From assembly GCF_022747945.1 (NCBI RefSeq), contig NZ_JALDST010000001.1, forward strand, positions 124,001 to 188,000: a stretch of DNA of 64,000 bases, given 5' to 3'. Below are positions 8,607 through 16,889 of this stretch, in pieces. The notes under the pieces were generated by a model. It ran no database searches, was not told the DNA's origin, and worked only from the letters and a program-made list of their open reading frames with translations. Made by a program: the position numbers and the translations under genes. Within the stretch, counting starts at the first letter, position 1. The number at the start of each line of letters is the position of its first letter. Origin of the DNA: Micromonospora sp. R77 (GTDB lineage Bacteria; Actinomycetota; Actinomycetes; Mycobacteriales; Micromonosporaceae).

Positions 8607-9123
8607 CGGGCACCTGGGCTCGGGTGGCGAGCCACTGCCTTTCTGCCTCCAGGAGGCCGAGGGAACAGGAGAAGACCTCACGCGCCGCGAGCGGGAGGGG
8701 GGCCTGCGCCGACCGGGCGGCGTGGATCGCGGCGATCCGGGCGTCGATCTGCGCCAGCCGGGTGCGCAGCGCCTGCGCGTACTGCTGAGTCGTGAGCAGG
8801 GACAGGTTGGCGAGCCCGACCAGCAGCGGCTGCGGGACCGGCCGCGCCTCGGCGACCAGGGCCAGCGCGTTGCGGGCGGCGACCCGACGCCCCTCGGCCG
8901 TGGCGTGGAAGACCCGCCGGGACTTCGCGGTGGCGGGCGCCTCCGGGACATGGAGCAGGCCACGCCGTTCGAGCTTGGCCAGCAGGTAGTAGATCGACGA
9001 GAACGCCACATCGGTCCACTGTCGGATGCCGCGCTGCTCGATGACCTGCGCCAGGTCGTAGCCGTGCTGCGGCCGTTCGACGACCAGGCCCAGCACGGTC
9101 AGCTCGGCGGGAGTCAACTCCAC
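8587..9123 (-). CDS. PadR-family transcriptional regulator
   Basis: 178 residues. An N-terminal winged helix with the family pattern LGLVVERPQHGYDL..VIEQRG..SSIYYLLAKLERRGLL is followed by a C-terminal helical dimerisation region (Vir-C type). GTG start at 9123 has no Shine-Dalgarno but lies 6 nt after a TAGAGT box, so the transcript is probably leaderless. Transcribed with the GyrI-like gene and divergently from an SRPBCC gene; a degenerate palindrome lies in between. Confidence 0.9.
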   Translation of the reverse strand: MELTPAELTVLGLVVERPQHGYDLAQVIEQRGIRQWTDVAFSSIYYLLAKLERRGLLHVPEAPATAKSRRVFHATAEGRRVAARNALALVAEARPVPQPLLVGLANLSLLTTQQYAQALRTRLAQIDARIAAIHAARSAQAPLPLAAREVFSCSLGLLEAERQWLATRAQVPGDDQDR

Positions 9124-9126
9124 GGC

Positions 9127-9148
9127 ATTACTCTAACACTGGAATAAT
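9127..9148. promoter_or_regulatory. Degenerate palindrome and -10 box of the padR gene
   Basis: ATTACTCTAAC / ACTGGAATAAT is a 7-of-11 imperfect inverted repeat. On the minus strand TAGAGT (9135-9130) is a TAnnnT -10 hexamer 6 nt before the GTG start. An autoregulatory PadR site here is plausible but unproven. Confidence 0.4.
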
Positions 9149-9184
9149 CGTGCGTCGTGCCGGTCGAGGGGCCGTCCCTGGTCA

Positions 9185-9190
9185 TAGGAT
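9185..9190 (+). promoter_or_regulatory. -10 box TAGGAT, leaderless start
   Basis: TAnnnT hexamer 6 nt before the ATG at 9197, with no Shine-Dalgarno: the spacing expected for a leaderless actinobacterial mRNA. No convincing -35. Confidence 0.4.
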
Positions 9191-9196
9191 CGGGCC

Positions 9197-9673
9197 ATGG
9201 CAAGGACCGACCGGGCCAGCCGGGTGATCGCCGCACCACCGACGACCGTGTACGCGGCCCTGCTGGACCGCGCCGCGATCGAGGCATGGCTGCCGCCGGA
9301 GGGCATGCGCGGGCGGGTCGAGCGGTGGAACCCTCGCCCCGGTGGCGGGTTCCGGATGACCCTCACCTACCTCGACCCCACCGACAGTCCGGGCAAGACC
9401 TCGGACGCGACGGACGTCGTCGACGTCGGGTTCGTCGCCCTGACGCCGCCGGAGCGGGTCGTGCAGCAGGCCGTGTTCGCGGCGGACGACCCCGCGTACG
9501 CCGGGACCATGACCATGAGCTGGCACCTCGCCGCCACCCGCGGGGGCACCGAGGTCACGGTCACCGCCACCGGCGTGCCACCCGGCATCGACCAGGCGGC
9601 CCACCAGGCCGGCATCGCCTCGTCCCTGGCCAACCTGGCGGCATACCTGGCGACGGCCGATGGACGTGGCTGA
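9197..9673 (+). CDS. SRPBCC / AHSA1-like START-fold protein
   Basis: 158 residues. Pattern RVIAAPPTTVYAALLDR.AIEAWLPP followed by WNPRPGGGFRMTLTY and a C-terminal helix, as in the AHSA1/CalC-like helix-grip family that binds hydrophobic ligands. A leaderless start is suggested. The last 14 nt overlap the next gene, so the two are co-translated. Ligand unknown. CalC-type self-sacrifice resistance proteins of enediyne producers share this fold, but this gene is 40 kb from the enediyne genes and nothing else supports that role. Confidence 0.82.
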   Translation: MARTDRASRVIAAPPTTVYAALLDRAAIEAWLPPEGMRGRVERWNPRPGGGFRMTLTYLDPTDSPGKTSDATDVVDVGFVALTPPERVVQQAVFAADDPAYAGTMTMSWHLAATRGGTEVTVTATGVPPGIDQAAHQAGIASSLANLAAYLATADGRG

Positions 9674-10757
9674 CCGGCGGCAGGTGCTGAACTTCCGCGT
9701 CCGGGCCCAGCAACTCGACCGGACCGGCGGCTCACTCGCGGACACCGCCGTCCTCGACATCGGGGTGCAGGACACCGGTCCGGACGGCAGCCGGTGGGCG
9801 CTGGCCGTCCGCGGGGTCGACGTGGCCGCGGTGTCGGCCGAGGAGCTGACTCTGCTGTGGACCGTACGCGGCGCGCCCCACCTCTACCGACGCGCCGACC
9901 TGCCGCAGGTGGCGGCCGCGGTCGAGCCGTTCTCCGACGCCGACGCGGGCAAGCGCATCTTCGACGCAGCGCGGCCGTTGAAGGCGGCCGGCATCGGCAA
10001 CCTGGCCGCCCTCGACGAGGTGGCCGCCCGGATGCGGGACGTCGTCGGCGGGCCCACCGTCAAAGGGGAGGTCTCCGGTCGCCTGGCCGAGATGATGCCC
10101 GAGCCCTACCTGCGGTTCTGCCGGCCGTGCAGCACCACCCACCTGTACGAGATGCCGTTCCGGCTGGCCGCCGTGCGGGCCGGGCTGGAGCTGCAACTGG
10201 ACACCTCGCCCCCGGTGCTGCGCCGCATCCCCGGGTTCACGAAGGCGGCCACGCCGGGCGGTCGGTTCGACCTCATCCGCGCCTACCTGCGGTTGCTCGG
10301 CCCGGCCACCCCCAAGCAGGTGGCCGGCTATCTCGACGCGCCGGTCAAGGAGGTCAAGGCACACTGGCCGGCGGATGTGATCGAGGTGGAAGTCGAGGGC
10401 GAGGCGCGCTGGCTGCTGGCCGCCGACGAAGAGGCGCTGCAGCCGGCCGACGTCACGGCGATCCGCCTGCTCGGTCCGTTCGACCTCTTCCTTCAGGCGC
10501 GGGACCGGGAAACGCTGGTGCCGGACCCGGTCCGGGCCAAGGAGTTGTGGCCGGTGCTGGGTCGCCCCGGTGCCGTGCTGGCCGACGGTGAGCTGGTCGG
10601 CACCTGGCGGCCCCGCAGGACCGGCCGGACGTTCACGGTTGCCGTGCAGCCGTGGCAGAAGCTGCCCGGCACCCGTCGCAAGGCCATCGTCGAGCAGGCC
10701 GAACGACTCGCCGCGTACCGTGGCGTCCCCCTCGCCGGCGTCGACTTCGCCGACTGA
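9660..10757 (+). CDS. Winged-helix protein of the AlkZ/YcaQ-like (HTH_42) family
   Basis: 365 residues, family-typical length: N-terminal helical region, tandem winged-helix segments and a C-terminal domain with FDLFLQARDRETLVPD and WRPRRTGRTFTVAVQPW. AlkZ and YcaQ are DNA glycosylases that unhook alkylated or crosslinked bases through a Q-x-Q or Q-x-D motif. Here the equivalent stretch appears to be GVQDTGPDGS, keeping the first Gln but giving Thr at the second position, so catalysis is uncertain. Coupled by a 14-nt overlap to the SRPBCC gene. The family call is good; DNA repair is inference. Confidence 0.75.
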   Translation: MDVADRRQVLNFRVRAQQLDRTGGSLADTAVLDIGVQDTGPDGSRWALAVRGVDVAAVSAEELTLLWTVRGAPHLYRRADLPQVAAAVEPFSDADAGKRIFDAARPLKAAGIGNLAALDEVAARMRDVVGGPTVKGEVSGRLAEMMPEPYLRFCRPCSTTHLYEMPFRLAAVRAGLELQLDTSPPVLRRIPGFTKAATPGGRFDLIRAYLRLLGPATPKQVAGYLDAPVKEVKAHWPADVIEVEVEGEARWLLAADEEALQPADVTAIRLLGPFDLFLQARDRETLVPDPVRAKELWPVLGRPGAVLADGELVGTWRPRRTGRTFTVAVQPWQKLPGTRRKAIVEQAERLAAYRGVPLAGVDFAD

Positions 10758-10763
10758 CAGTGC

Positions 10764-11417
10764 TCACCCGTCGTGGGCCAGCCCGGCCTCGTAGGCCAGG
10801 ATCGCCGCCTGGACGCGGTTCTTCAGGCCCAGCCTCAGCAGGATGGCGCTGACGTGCGTCTTCACCGTTCCCTCGGCGAGGGAGAGCGACCGGGCGATCT
10901 CGTGGTTGGACATGCCCCGGCCGACGAGCGCCAGGACCTCCCGCTCGCGGGTGGTCACCTGCTCCAGCCGGGTCCGGGCCGTCCTGGACCGCACCAGCCC
11001 GTCACCCAACTTCGTGATCACCCGCTGGGCGATCCTCGGGGACAGGAAGGCCGCTCCGTCGGCGACCGACCGTACGCCGAGAATGAGCTCGCGCGGGTCG
11101 GCGGCCTTGAGCAGGAAGCCGCTCACGCCGAGGGCGAGCGCCCGGGCCACGTACTCGTCCTCGTCGAAGGTGGTCAGCATGACCACCGCCACCGCCGGCG
11201 CCACCGCGGCCAGCTCGGCGGCGGCGGACAGGCCGTCGAAGCCCGGCATCCGGATGTCCAGGAGCGCGATGTCGGGCCGGTGCCGCCGGACGAGTTCGAC
11301 GGCCTGGCTCCCGTCGGCGGCCTCGGCGACCACCTCGATGGCCGGATCGGTCGTCAGGATGGCGGCCACCCCGACCCGGATCGCCGGCTCGTCGTCCGCG
11401 AGGACCACCCTGATCAT
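10764..11417 (-). CDS. NarL/LuxR-type response regulator
   Basis: 217 residues. Receiver domain (1-120) with acidic pair DDE near 8-10, phospho-acceptor Asp in LLDIRMPG (about 54) and Lys in FLLKA (about 105). C-terminal LuxR helix-turn-helix (about 150-212): LTTREREVLALVGRGMSN then TVKTHVSAILLRLGL. The start ATG overlaps the kinase stop by 4 nt. Partner of the adjacent histidine kinase; the convergent winged-helix gene ends 6 nt away. Confidence 0.95.
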   Translation of the reverse strand: MIRVVLADDEPAIRVGVAAILTTDPAIEVVAEAADGSQAVELVRRHRPDIALLDIRMPGFDGLSAAAELAAVAPAVAVVMLTTFDEDEYVARALALGVSGFLLKAADPRELILGVRSVADGAAFLSPRIAQRVITKLGDGLVRSRTARTRLEQVTTREREVLALVGRGMSNHEIARSLSLAEGTVKTHVSAILLRLGLKNRVQAAILAYEAGLAHDG

Positions 11418-12385
11418 CGCCGCTCGACTCCTGTCGCCGGTGCGGCCGGCAGGTGGGCGGTCACCGTGAACGCGCCCTCCCCGGCGTGCGCGTGCACCGT
11501 GCCGCCGATCAGCTCCACGTGCTCCCGCAACGTGGCGATCCCGGTACCGGTCCCGGCCGGTGCGGGCGGCCGCGCGACCGGGTTGCGCACGGTCACCGCG
11601 ATGGTGTCGCCGACCGGCTCGATGCGGACGTCCACGTCAGCCCCGGGCGCGTGCCGTGCCGCGTTGGTCAGTGCCTCCTGCACCACCCGGTACACGGCCC
11701 GGTCGGTAGTCGGCGCAGTCACCCCGTCGACCGTGCTGCGCAGGTGGACGGTCATCCCGGCGGCCCGCGCCCGCCTGACTAGTGCGTCGACGGACTGGTC
11801 CACGGCGGGATCCGACGTGGTGCGTAGCTGGTGCACGGTGCGGCGGAGCCGGTCGGTCGCGGCCACCGCCGAGGCCCGGAGTTGCGCGGCGGTCTCCCGG
11901 TCGGCCTCGGTCACGTCGGGCCCGAGTTCGAGCGCGCCGGCCCGCAACGCGATCAGGGCCAGCTCGTGGCCGATCGCGTCGTGCATGTCGGCCGCGAACC
12001 GGGCGCGTTCCCGCAGCCGGGCGCGGTCGGCGACGAACTGCCGCTCCCGTTCGAGGTGCGCCACCCGCTCCCGCCCCGCCCGGACCAGATCGGCCTGCTG
12101 GCGGCGGAACCGGCCGGCCAGCCACGGCAGCGTCACGAAGACACCGAGCGCCAGCAACGCGCCGGCGCCCGCCGACACGTCGATGACCGCGTACCCGGCG
12201 GCCGGGAGCGCGACGGCCGCCAGCAGCACCACGTCGCGCCGCACCGGCAGGTGCCGCCCGTGGAGGTGGGCGGCCACCACCAGGGCCGCGAACAGCGCCT
12301 GCCGCCACGCCGGCAGCCGGTCCATGTCGAGGCCGTTGAGCACCGCGCAGCCGGCGAGCAGGACCAGCAACAGGCCGTTTCTCAC
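11414..12385 (-). CDS. Sensor histidine kinase (HisKA_3 / NarX type)
   Basis: 323 residues from GTG 12385. About four N-terminal hydrophobic segments, then a coiled linker rich in Arg/Glu, then the dimerisation/phosphotransfer helix with ADMHDAIGHEL (phospho-His expected in MHD), then an HATPase_c domain with N-box VVQEALTNAARHA and G-box GTGTGIATLREH. Start and stop overlap neighbours by 4 nt each (GTGA with the serine hydrolase upstream, ATGA with the regulator downstream). The signal may be linked to the serine hydrolase product or to envelope stress (inference). Confidence 0.93.
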   Translation of the reverse strand: MRNGLLLVLLAGCAVLNGLDMDRLPAWRQALFAALVVAAHLHGRHLPVRRDVVLLAAVALPAAGYAVIDVSAGAGALLALGVFVTLPWLAGRFRRQQADLVRAGRERVAHLERERQFVADRARLRERARFAADMHDAIGHELALIALRAGALELGPDVTEADRETAAQLRASAVAATDRLRRTVHQLRTTSDPAVDQSVDALVRRARAAGMTVHLRSTVDGVTAPTTDRAVYRVVQEALTNAARHAPGADVDVRIEPVGDTIAVTVRNPVARPPAPAGTGTGIATLREHVELIGGTVHAHAGEGAFTVTAHLPAAPATGVERR

Positions 12386-13809
12386 CGGGCCGACCCTACC
12401 GATCGCAGGCGGGTCAGCCGCGCGGCGGCGGTCGCCAGCCCGGCCACCGCCGCGACGGCGAGCGTGATCGTCAGCGGCACCGGGAAGTACGTCAGCTGAG
12501 CCCAGGTGACGGCCCGGCCGTTCATCAGGAACGACACCCACTGCGGATACGTGGCGAACACCGCCACCGGCACCAGTACCCCGACCAGTCGGAGCGCGGT
12601 CCACCACCCCGCCCGCCCGGCACGTCGGCGCGCCCAGCGACCGGATCGGCGTACCCCGAGAATCCCGAGCCCGACGGCGGTCAGGGCGGTGAGCGCGAGG
12701 ATCAACTCGGTCGTCTGCCGTCCCCCGCCCGGCGTGGTCGGCCGGCGGCCGTCGGCGAGGGCGACCAGCCCGAGCAGGACGTCGTACGTGTCGTCGTGCA
12801 ACGAGGCGCTGTTGGTCAGGACCGCGAAGCCGAAGCCGGTGGCCGGGTCCACCGCCTGGACCGCCGTGTACGTGAACAGGTTGCCCGAGTGCACCAGCAG
12901 TTTGCGGCCCGCCACCACCTCCTCCCCCCAGCCCATGGCGTAGTCGGCGCCCCGGGGTGGCTCGTGGAGTACGGCCAGGCTGCCCGGCGTCACCACCGGC
13001 GGGCCGTAGCCGGCCTGGCTGATCAGCCAGCGGCCCAGGTCGGACGCAGTGGTGACCACCCCGCCGGCACCCCCACGGAACCCCGGCAGCTCGGTGCGGG
13101 GCACCCAGGCGCCGTAGACGGAGACGAACCCGTCCGCCGGCCGCACCACCCGGTCCCCGACGGCGCTGCCGGCCATGCCGAGCCGCCCGAAGACCCGCTC
13201 CCGCATGGCGACGGGGAAGTCGCGCCCGTCGACGACCTCGACCAGCCGGGCGGCGACGTCGTAGTTGACGTTGCAGTACTCCCAGCGGGCTCCGGGCTCA
13301 CCGGCCAACGTGCCGGGTCGCAGCGCGGCCAGGTAACCGGCGAGGGTCGTCGCCCGCTGGGTCGCGCCGATGTCGACCGTCCGGTCCGACAGGCCCGAGG
13401 TCTGGTTCAGCAACTGCCGCACGGTGATCCGGGCGGCGCGCGGATCGGCCATCCGGAACTCGGGCAGGTAGGTGGCGACCGGTCGGTCCAGCACCACCCG
13501 CCCCTCGTCCACGAGGGTCATGACCGCCGCCGCGGTGAACGACTTGCTCACCGACGCCACCCGCATCGGCGTGTCGGCGGTGACCGGCCGGCCGGATGCG
13601 TCGCGCCCGAGCCCGGTCGCGTGGACGACCCGGTCCCGGTGGGTCACCACCGCGGACATCCCCGGCAGTCCGGTCGAGTCGGCGGCCTTCCTGAGGTAGC
13701 CGTCGATGGCGGTGGGCGTGAGGGCAGCCACCGGCCCGTCACCCCGGGCGGGCCCGGGCGCGGCGACGACCAGGGACACGACGACAGCTGCCAGAAACGT
13801 CTTTCGCAT
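12382..13809 (-). CDS. Serine hydrolase (class C beta-lactamase fold) with membrane tail
   Basis: 475 residues. Signal peptide (MRKTF then a hydrophobic core to about 20, cleavage near residue 23). The nucleophile motif is SVSK at 86-89, and the Tyr motif is YCN around 174. This is the class C beta-lactamase/D-alanyl-D-alanine carboxypeptidase/esterase fold. Three hydrophobic segments after about residue 365 anchor the protein so that the catalytic domain faces outside. First gene of a three-gene operon with the two-component system, suggesting that it acts on peptidoglycan or an extracellular amide/ester that the kinase senses (inference). Confidence 0.9.
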   Translation of the reverse strand: MRKTFLAAVVVSLVVAAPGPARGDGPVAALTPTAIDGYLRKAADSTGLPGMSAVVTHRDRVVHATGLGRDASGRPVTADTPMRVASVSKSFTAAAVMTLVDEGRVVLDRPVATYLPEFRMADPRAARITVRQLLNQTSGLSDRTVDIGATQRATTLAGYLAALRPGTLAGEPGARWEYCNVNYDVAARLVEVVDGRDFPVAMRERVFGRLGMAGSAVGDRVVRPADGFVSVYGAWVPRTELPGFRGGAGGVVTTASDLGRWLISQAGYGPPVVTPGSLAVLHEPPRGADYAMGWGEEVVAGRKLLVHSGNLFTYTAVQAVDPATGFGFAVLTNSASLHDDTYDVLLGLVALADGRRPTTPGGGRQTTELILALTALTAVGLGILGVRRSGRWARRRAGRAGWWTALRLVGVLVPVAVFATYPQWVSFLMNGRAVTWAQLTYFPVPLTITLAVAAVAGLATAAARLTRLRSVGSAR

Positions 13810-13911
13810 GGGTCGAACCTAGGAACCGGCGAGCGCAGAAGCGCCTGGCGATGGTCGCGGCCGACCCCTGACGAAAGTCGTAGCCGTCGACCACGTCGGA
13901 CCGTGTCGTAC

Positions 13912-13917
13912 TAGCCT
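13912..13917 (+). promoter_or_regulatory. -10 box TAGCCT, leaderless start
   Basis: TAnnnT hexamer 7 nt before the ATG at 13925; no ribosome-binding site. Shares a 115-nt divergent gap with the serine hydrolase gene. Confidence 0.4.
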
Positions 13918-13924
13918 TCGCCGC

Positions 13925-14536
13925 ATGGCCCTGACACCGGACGAGTTCTACGACCACGCGATCTCCGTCGCGGACGGCGAGCGCCGGCTCCCGCTGGCCC
14001 GCATGACGGGTTGGCAGATCAGCCCCTTCGAGCCGGACGGGCTGCGGGTGTCGCCGTTGCGCCCGCCGGTGCTCCCGGAGCCCTCGCGGCACGGCGAGGA
14101 CCCATCGGACTGCAGCTCCTGCCGGGACCGGGACGAAGGGATCTGGGTCAACGACCACTGGCGGCTGACCCGGATCGCGGGAGTAGGTGTCCCGCTGGTG
14201 CTCATGCTCCATCCGCGCGAGCACTACGACATGGCGGATCTGCCCGACGAGCTGGCCGCCGAACTGGGCCTGCTGAGCACCCGCATCGTCCGCCACGTGC
14301 AGGCGCTGCCGCACATCTCGCGGGCCCACGTCTATCGCATCGGGGACGGCGGCGCGCACCTGCACGTGTGGTTCTTCGCGCGGCCCGAGGGACAGGCCCA
14401 GCTGTACGGATCGTGGCTGGTCGTCTGGGACGACCTCCTCCCGGAGTATCCGGCGGACGTCGCGGACGCGGACGCGGAACTCGTGGCGGACGCGTTGGTG
14501 GCGTCCCACGGAGGCCGTCGGCTGCCCACCGGGTGA
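13925..14536 (+). CDS. HIT-like domain protein
   Basis: 203 residues. AHLHVWFF at 144-151 matches the HIT-superfamily H-x-H-x pattern, and a CxxC at 63-66 with a nearby His could bind zinc as in many HIT proteins. LVLMLHPREHYDMADLPDEL resembles the family segment before the His motif. HIT proteins hydrolyse or transfer nucleotidyl groups; the third catalytic His of the classic H-x-H-x-H is replaced by Phe, so activity is uncertain. A single gene, convergent with the SnoaL-like gene 13 nt away. Confidence 0.7.
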   Translation: MALTPDEFYDHAISVADGERRLPLARMTGWQISPFEPDGLRVSPLRPPVLPEPSRHGEDPSDCSSCRDRDEGIWVNDHWRLTRIAGVGVPLVLMLHPREHYDMADLPDELAAELGLLSTRIVRHVQALPHISRAHVYRIGDGGAHLHVWFFARPEGQAQLYGSWLVVWDDLLPEYPADVADADAELVADALVASHGGRRLPTG

Positions 14537-14549
14537 CCGGCCCCTTTTG

Positions 14550-14972
14550 CTACGCGCCCGCCCGGGCGGTGCCGGCGAGCGCCTCGATCAGCGGCAGCGG
14601 GTTGACGTAGTCGCGGCACGAGAGGATCTGGCCGTCCCGCACGCGGAACACGGCGATGACGGTCTGCTGGAACGGCGCGCCGGTCGGCACGACGGTGCCG
14701 TGTGCGTCGTACTCGACGATGACCACGTGGGGATCGGTGGTCTCGTGGAGCACGACGTGGCGGTGCTCGTCCACCCGGATGGCGGCGTCGGCCACCCGGG
14801 CCAGGTGCTCGCGGATCGCCGGCCGGCCCTGCACCCGCGCGGGCACGCCCGGCGGTCGGTACGGCCACTCGAGGTAGCCGTCGGGCGCCATCAGCGCCAC
14901 GAACGTCTCGACATCCCGTTCGCGGCCGGCCCGGAGCACCCTCTCGACGAGTTCGCGCGGTGTGCCGGTCAT
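14550..14972 (-). CDS. SnoaL-like / NTF2-fold protein
   Basis: 140 residues with the cone-shaped alpha+beta NTF2 pattern: leading helix (RELVERVLRAGRERDVETFVALMAPDG interrupted into short helices), then strands ending FRVRDGQILSCRDYVNPL. Members bind or isomerise small hydrophobic molecules, so the role is not predictable. ATG at 14972 with GAGAGGTGGG upstream. Divergent from a TetR gene, with direct repeats in between, so it is the likely TetR target. Confidence 0.85.
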   Translation of the reverse strand: MTGTPRELVERVLRAGRERDVETFVALMAPDGYLEWPYRPPGVPARVQGRPAIREHLARVADAAIRVDEHRHVVLHETTDPHVVIVEYDAHGTVVPTGAPFQQTVIAVFRVRDGQILSCRDYVNPLPLIEALAGTARAGA

Positions 14973-15004
14973 CGTCCCACCTCTCGTTGAACGCCTGTTG
15001 ATTG

Positions 15005-15052
15005 AACGACCGTAGAATGAGGATCGGGCTCTGTCAACGACCGTAGAATGAG
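15005..15052. promoter_or_regulatory. 17-bp direct repeat with -10 box, likely TetR operator
   Basis: AACGACCGTAGAATGAG occurs exactly at 15005-15021 and 15036-15052 (period 31). Each copy contains TAGAAT, and the second lies 6 nt before the GTG of the tetR gene, giving a leaderless promoter. Two identical sites about three helical turns apart between divergent genes suggest cooperative autoregulation. Confidence 0.55.
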
Positions 15053-15055
15053 CAG

Positions 15056-15658
15056 GTGACGGAGCCGAGCGCCAGACCGACCCGGGCCCAGCAACGCCGC
15101 CGGACCGAGGACAGGATCCTCGCCGCGGCCCGCCAGATGTTCGCCGAACTCGGCTACGACCGCACCACGATCCGTGCCGTGGCCCGGGCGGCGAACGTCG
15201 ACGCCGGCCTGGTCATGCACTACTTCGGCACGAAGGACGAGCTCTTCGCGCGGGCCGCGACGCTGCCCGCCGACGAGGTGCCCGGCGATGCCGTCGACGA
15301 GGTGCCCGAGGGGCTGCTCACCTCGCTGGCCAAGCGCCTGGACAGCGAGCCGGCGGCCTCACTCGCCGTCCTGCGTTCCATGCTCACCAACCCCGACGCC
15401 GCCGACCGGTACCGGGCGGCAGCCGAGCCCCAGCTCGCCCGGATCACCGCCGGGATCCCCACCGCCGACGCGGAACTGCGCGCCAGCCTGCTCAGCGCCA
15501 TCGTCCACGGCGTGATCATCGAGCGTTACCTGCTCCGACTCGGCCGCCTCGCCGACGCCCCGCCTGACCAGATCATCGACCTGCTGCGCCCGTGTTTCCA
15601 GGCCCTGGCCGCGGCGGAACCGCCACCGCCGGCCGACCAGCCGTCGATCGAGGACTGA
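15056..15658 (+). CDS. TetR-family regulator
   Basis: 200 residues. N-terminal TetR helix-turn-helix (about 15-60): ILAAARQMFAELGYDRTTIRAVARAANVDAG then HYFGTKDELF. The C-terminal ligand domain ends in an acidic tail. GTG at 15056, probably leaderless. Divergent from the SnoaL-like gene and probably regulates both through the 17-bp repeats. Confidence 0.92.
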   Translation: MTEPSARPTRAQQRRRTEDRILAAARQMFAELGYDRTTIRAVARAANVDAGLVMHYFGTKDELFARAATLPADEVPGDAVDEVPEGLLTSLAKRLDSEPAASLAVLRSMLTNPDAADRYRAAAEPQLARITAGIPTADAELRASLLSAIVHGVIIERYLLRLGRLADAPPDQIIDLLRPCFQALAAAEPPPPADQPSIED

Positions 15659-15674
15659 GCGCCCGCCGGGGATG

Positions 15675-16889
15675 TCAGCTCAGGGTGGCCGCCTTGCACA
15701 GCAGCACCGAGCGCTCCCGCTGGTTGGTGCAGAGCCGGGCCGCCCGCTCCAGCTCGGCGCACGCCTCCGGTCGCCGGCCGAGCCGGGCCAGCAGCTCACC
15801 GCGCACGGTGGGGACCAGGTGCGAACCGGGGAGCCGGTCCGCGGCGATCAGCTCGTCCACGATGGCCAGGGCCTGCGCCGGGCCCGAGGCCATGGCGACG
15901 GCGACGGCCCGGTTCAGCTCGACCACCGGCGAGGGCGCGACCCGGCCGAGTGCCTCGTAGAGCAGCACGATCCGGTCCCAGTCGGTCGCCTCGACCGAGG
16001 GCGCGGAGGCGTGGGTGGCGGCGATCGCCGCCTGCAGGCCGTACGGACCGAGGCCGCGAGCCGATGCCCTGGCCAGCGCGGCCAGCCCGCGGCGGACCGC
16101 CGATACGTCCCACCGCCGCCGGTCCTGCTCCGCCAGCAGGACCGGCGAACCGTCCGGGGCGGTCCGGGCCGGGAAACGCGCGGCCGTCAGCTCGAACAGG
16201 GCGAGCAGGCCGTGCACCTCCGGTTCGGCCGGCTGCAACGCGGCCAGCGTGCGGGCCAGCCGAATCGCCTCGTACGCGACCTCGGGACGCAGCAGCCGGT
16301 CCCCCGACGTGGCCGTCGCCCCCTCGGTGAAGATCACGTAGAGGACGCCGAGCACACCGCCGAGCCGCTCGCGGCGCTCGTCGGCAGCCGGCAGCTCGAA
16401 CGGCACGCCGGCCGCCGCGATCGTCTTCTTGCCCCGGGTGATGCGGGCCTGCACGGTCGGCACGGTCACCAGGAACGCGCGGGCGATCTGCTCGGTGGAG
16501 AGGCCGCCGACGACGCGCAGGGTCAGCGCCACCCGGGTCTCCGGGGAGAGCACCGGGTGACAGCTGACGAACATCAACGCCAGCACGTCGTCGTCGATCC
16601 GGTCCGGGTCGATTTCCTCGTCGACCCCCGGGTCGGCGGCCAGGAGGGCGTACCGGTGTCGGAGGGCAGCCTGACGGCGGACCGCGTCGATCGCCCGCCG
16701 CCGGGCGGTGGCCATCAGCCAGCCGGCCGGATTCGCCGGGGCGGCGAGCGGCCAGGACACCAACGCTTCGGCCACCGCCTCCTGGGCCGCGTCCTCGGCC
16801 AGCCCGAAGTCGCCGGTGAAGCGGGTCAGCGCGGCGACGATCCGCGCTGACTCGATCCGCCAGACGGCCTCGACAGCGGCCGCACCCAT
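15675..16889 (-). CDS. ECF sigma factor with C-terminal extension (ECF42 type)
   Basis: 404 residues. Sigma region 2 (about 1-75, DFGLAEDAAQEAVAEALVSWP then GWLMATARRRAIDAVRR) and region 4 (about 105-165, VALTLRVVGGLSTEQIARAFLV then QARITRGKKTI) are followed by a long helical extension of about 240 residues with TPR-like Ala/Leu repeats. This architecture belongs to the ECF42 group, normally encoded next to a DGPF/YciI protein, as here. The ATG shares one base with the YciI stop (TGATG). The extension probably replaces a classical anti-sigma factor in control (family knowledge). Confidence 0.9.
   Translation of the reverse strand: MGAAAVEAVWRIESARIVAALTRFTGDFGLAEDAAQEAVAEALVSWPLAAPANPAGWLMATARRRAIDAVRRQAALRHRYALLAADPGVDEEIDPDRIDDDVLALMFVSCHPVLSPETRVALTLRVVGGLSTEQIARAFLVTVPTVQARITRGKKTIAAAGVPFELPAADERRERLGGVLGVLYVIFTEGATATSGDRLLRPEVAYEAIRLARTLAALQPAEPEVHGLLALFELTAARFPARTAPDGSPVLLAEQDRRRWDVSAVRRGLAALARASARGLGPYGLQAAIAATHASAPSVEATDWDRIVLLYEALGRVAPSPVVELNRAVAVAMASGPAQALAIVDELIAADRLPGSHLVPTVRGELLARLGRRPEACAELERAARLCTNQRERSVLLCKAATLS

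Noticed and set aside
9197..9673. CalC-type enediyne self-resistance role for the SRPBCC protein
   Set aside because: Only the general fold agrees; the gene is 40 kb from the cluster and paired with an AlkZ-like gene.
14987..15007. -35 candidates TTGAAC for the TetR promoter
   Set aside because: Spacing to the -10 hexamers (20 or 36 nt) is outside the usual range for an ordinary sigma-70 promoter.
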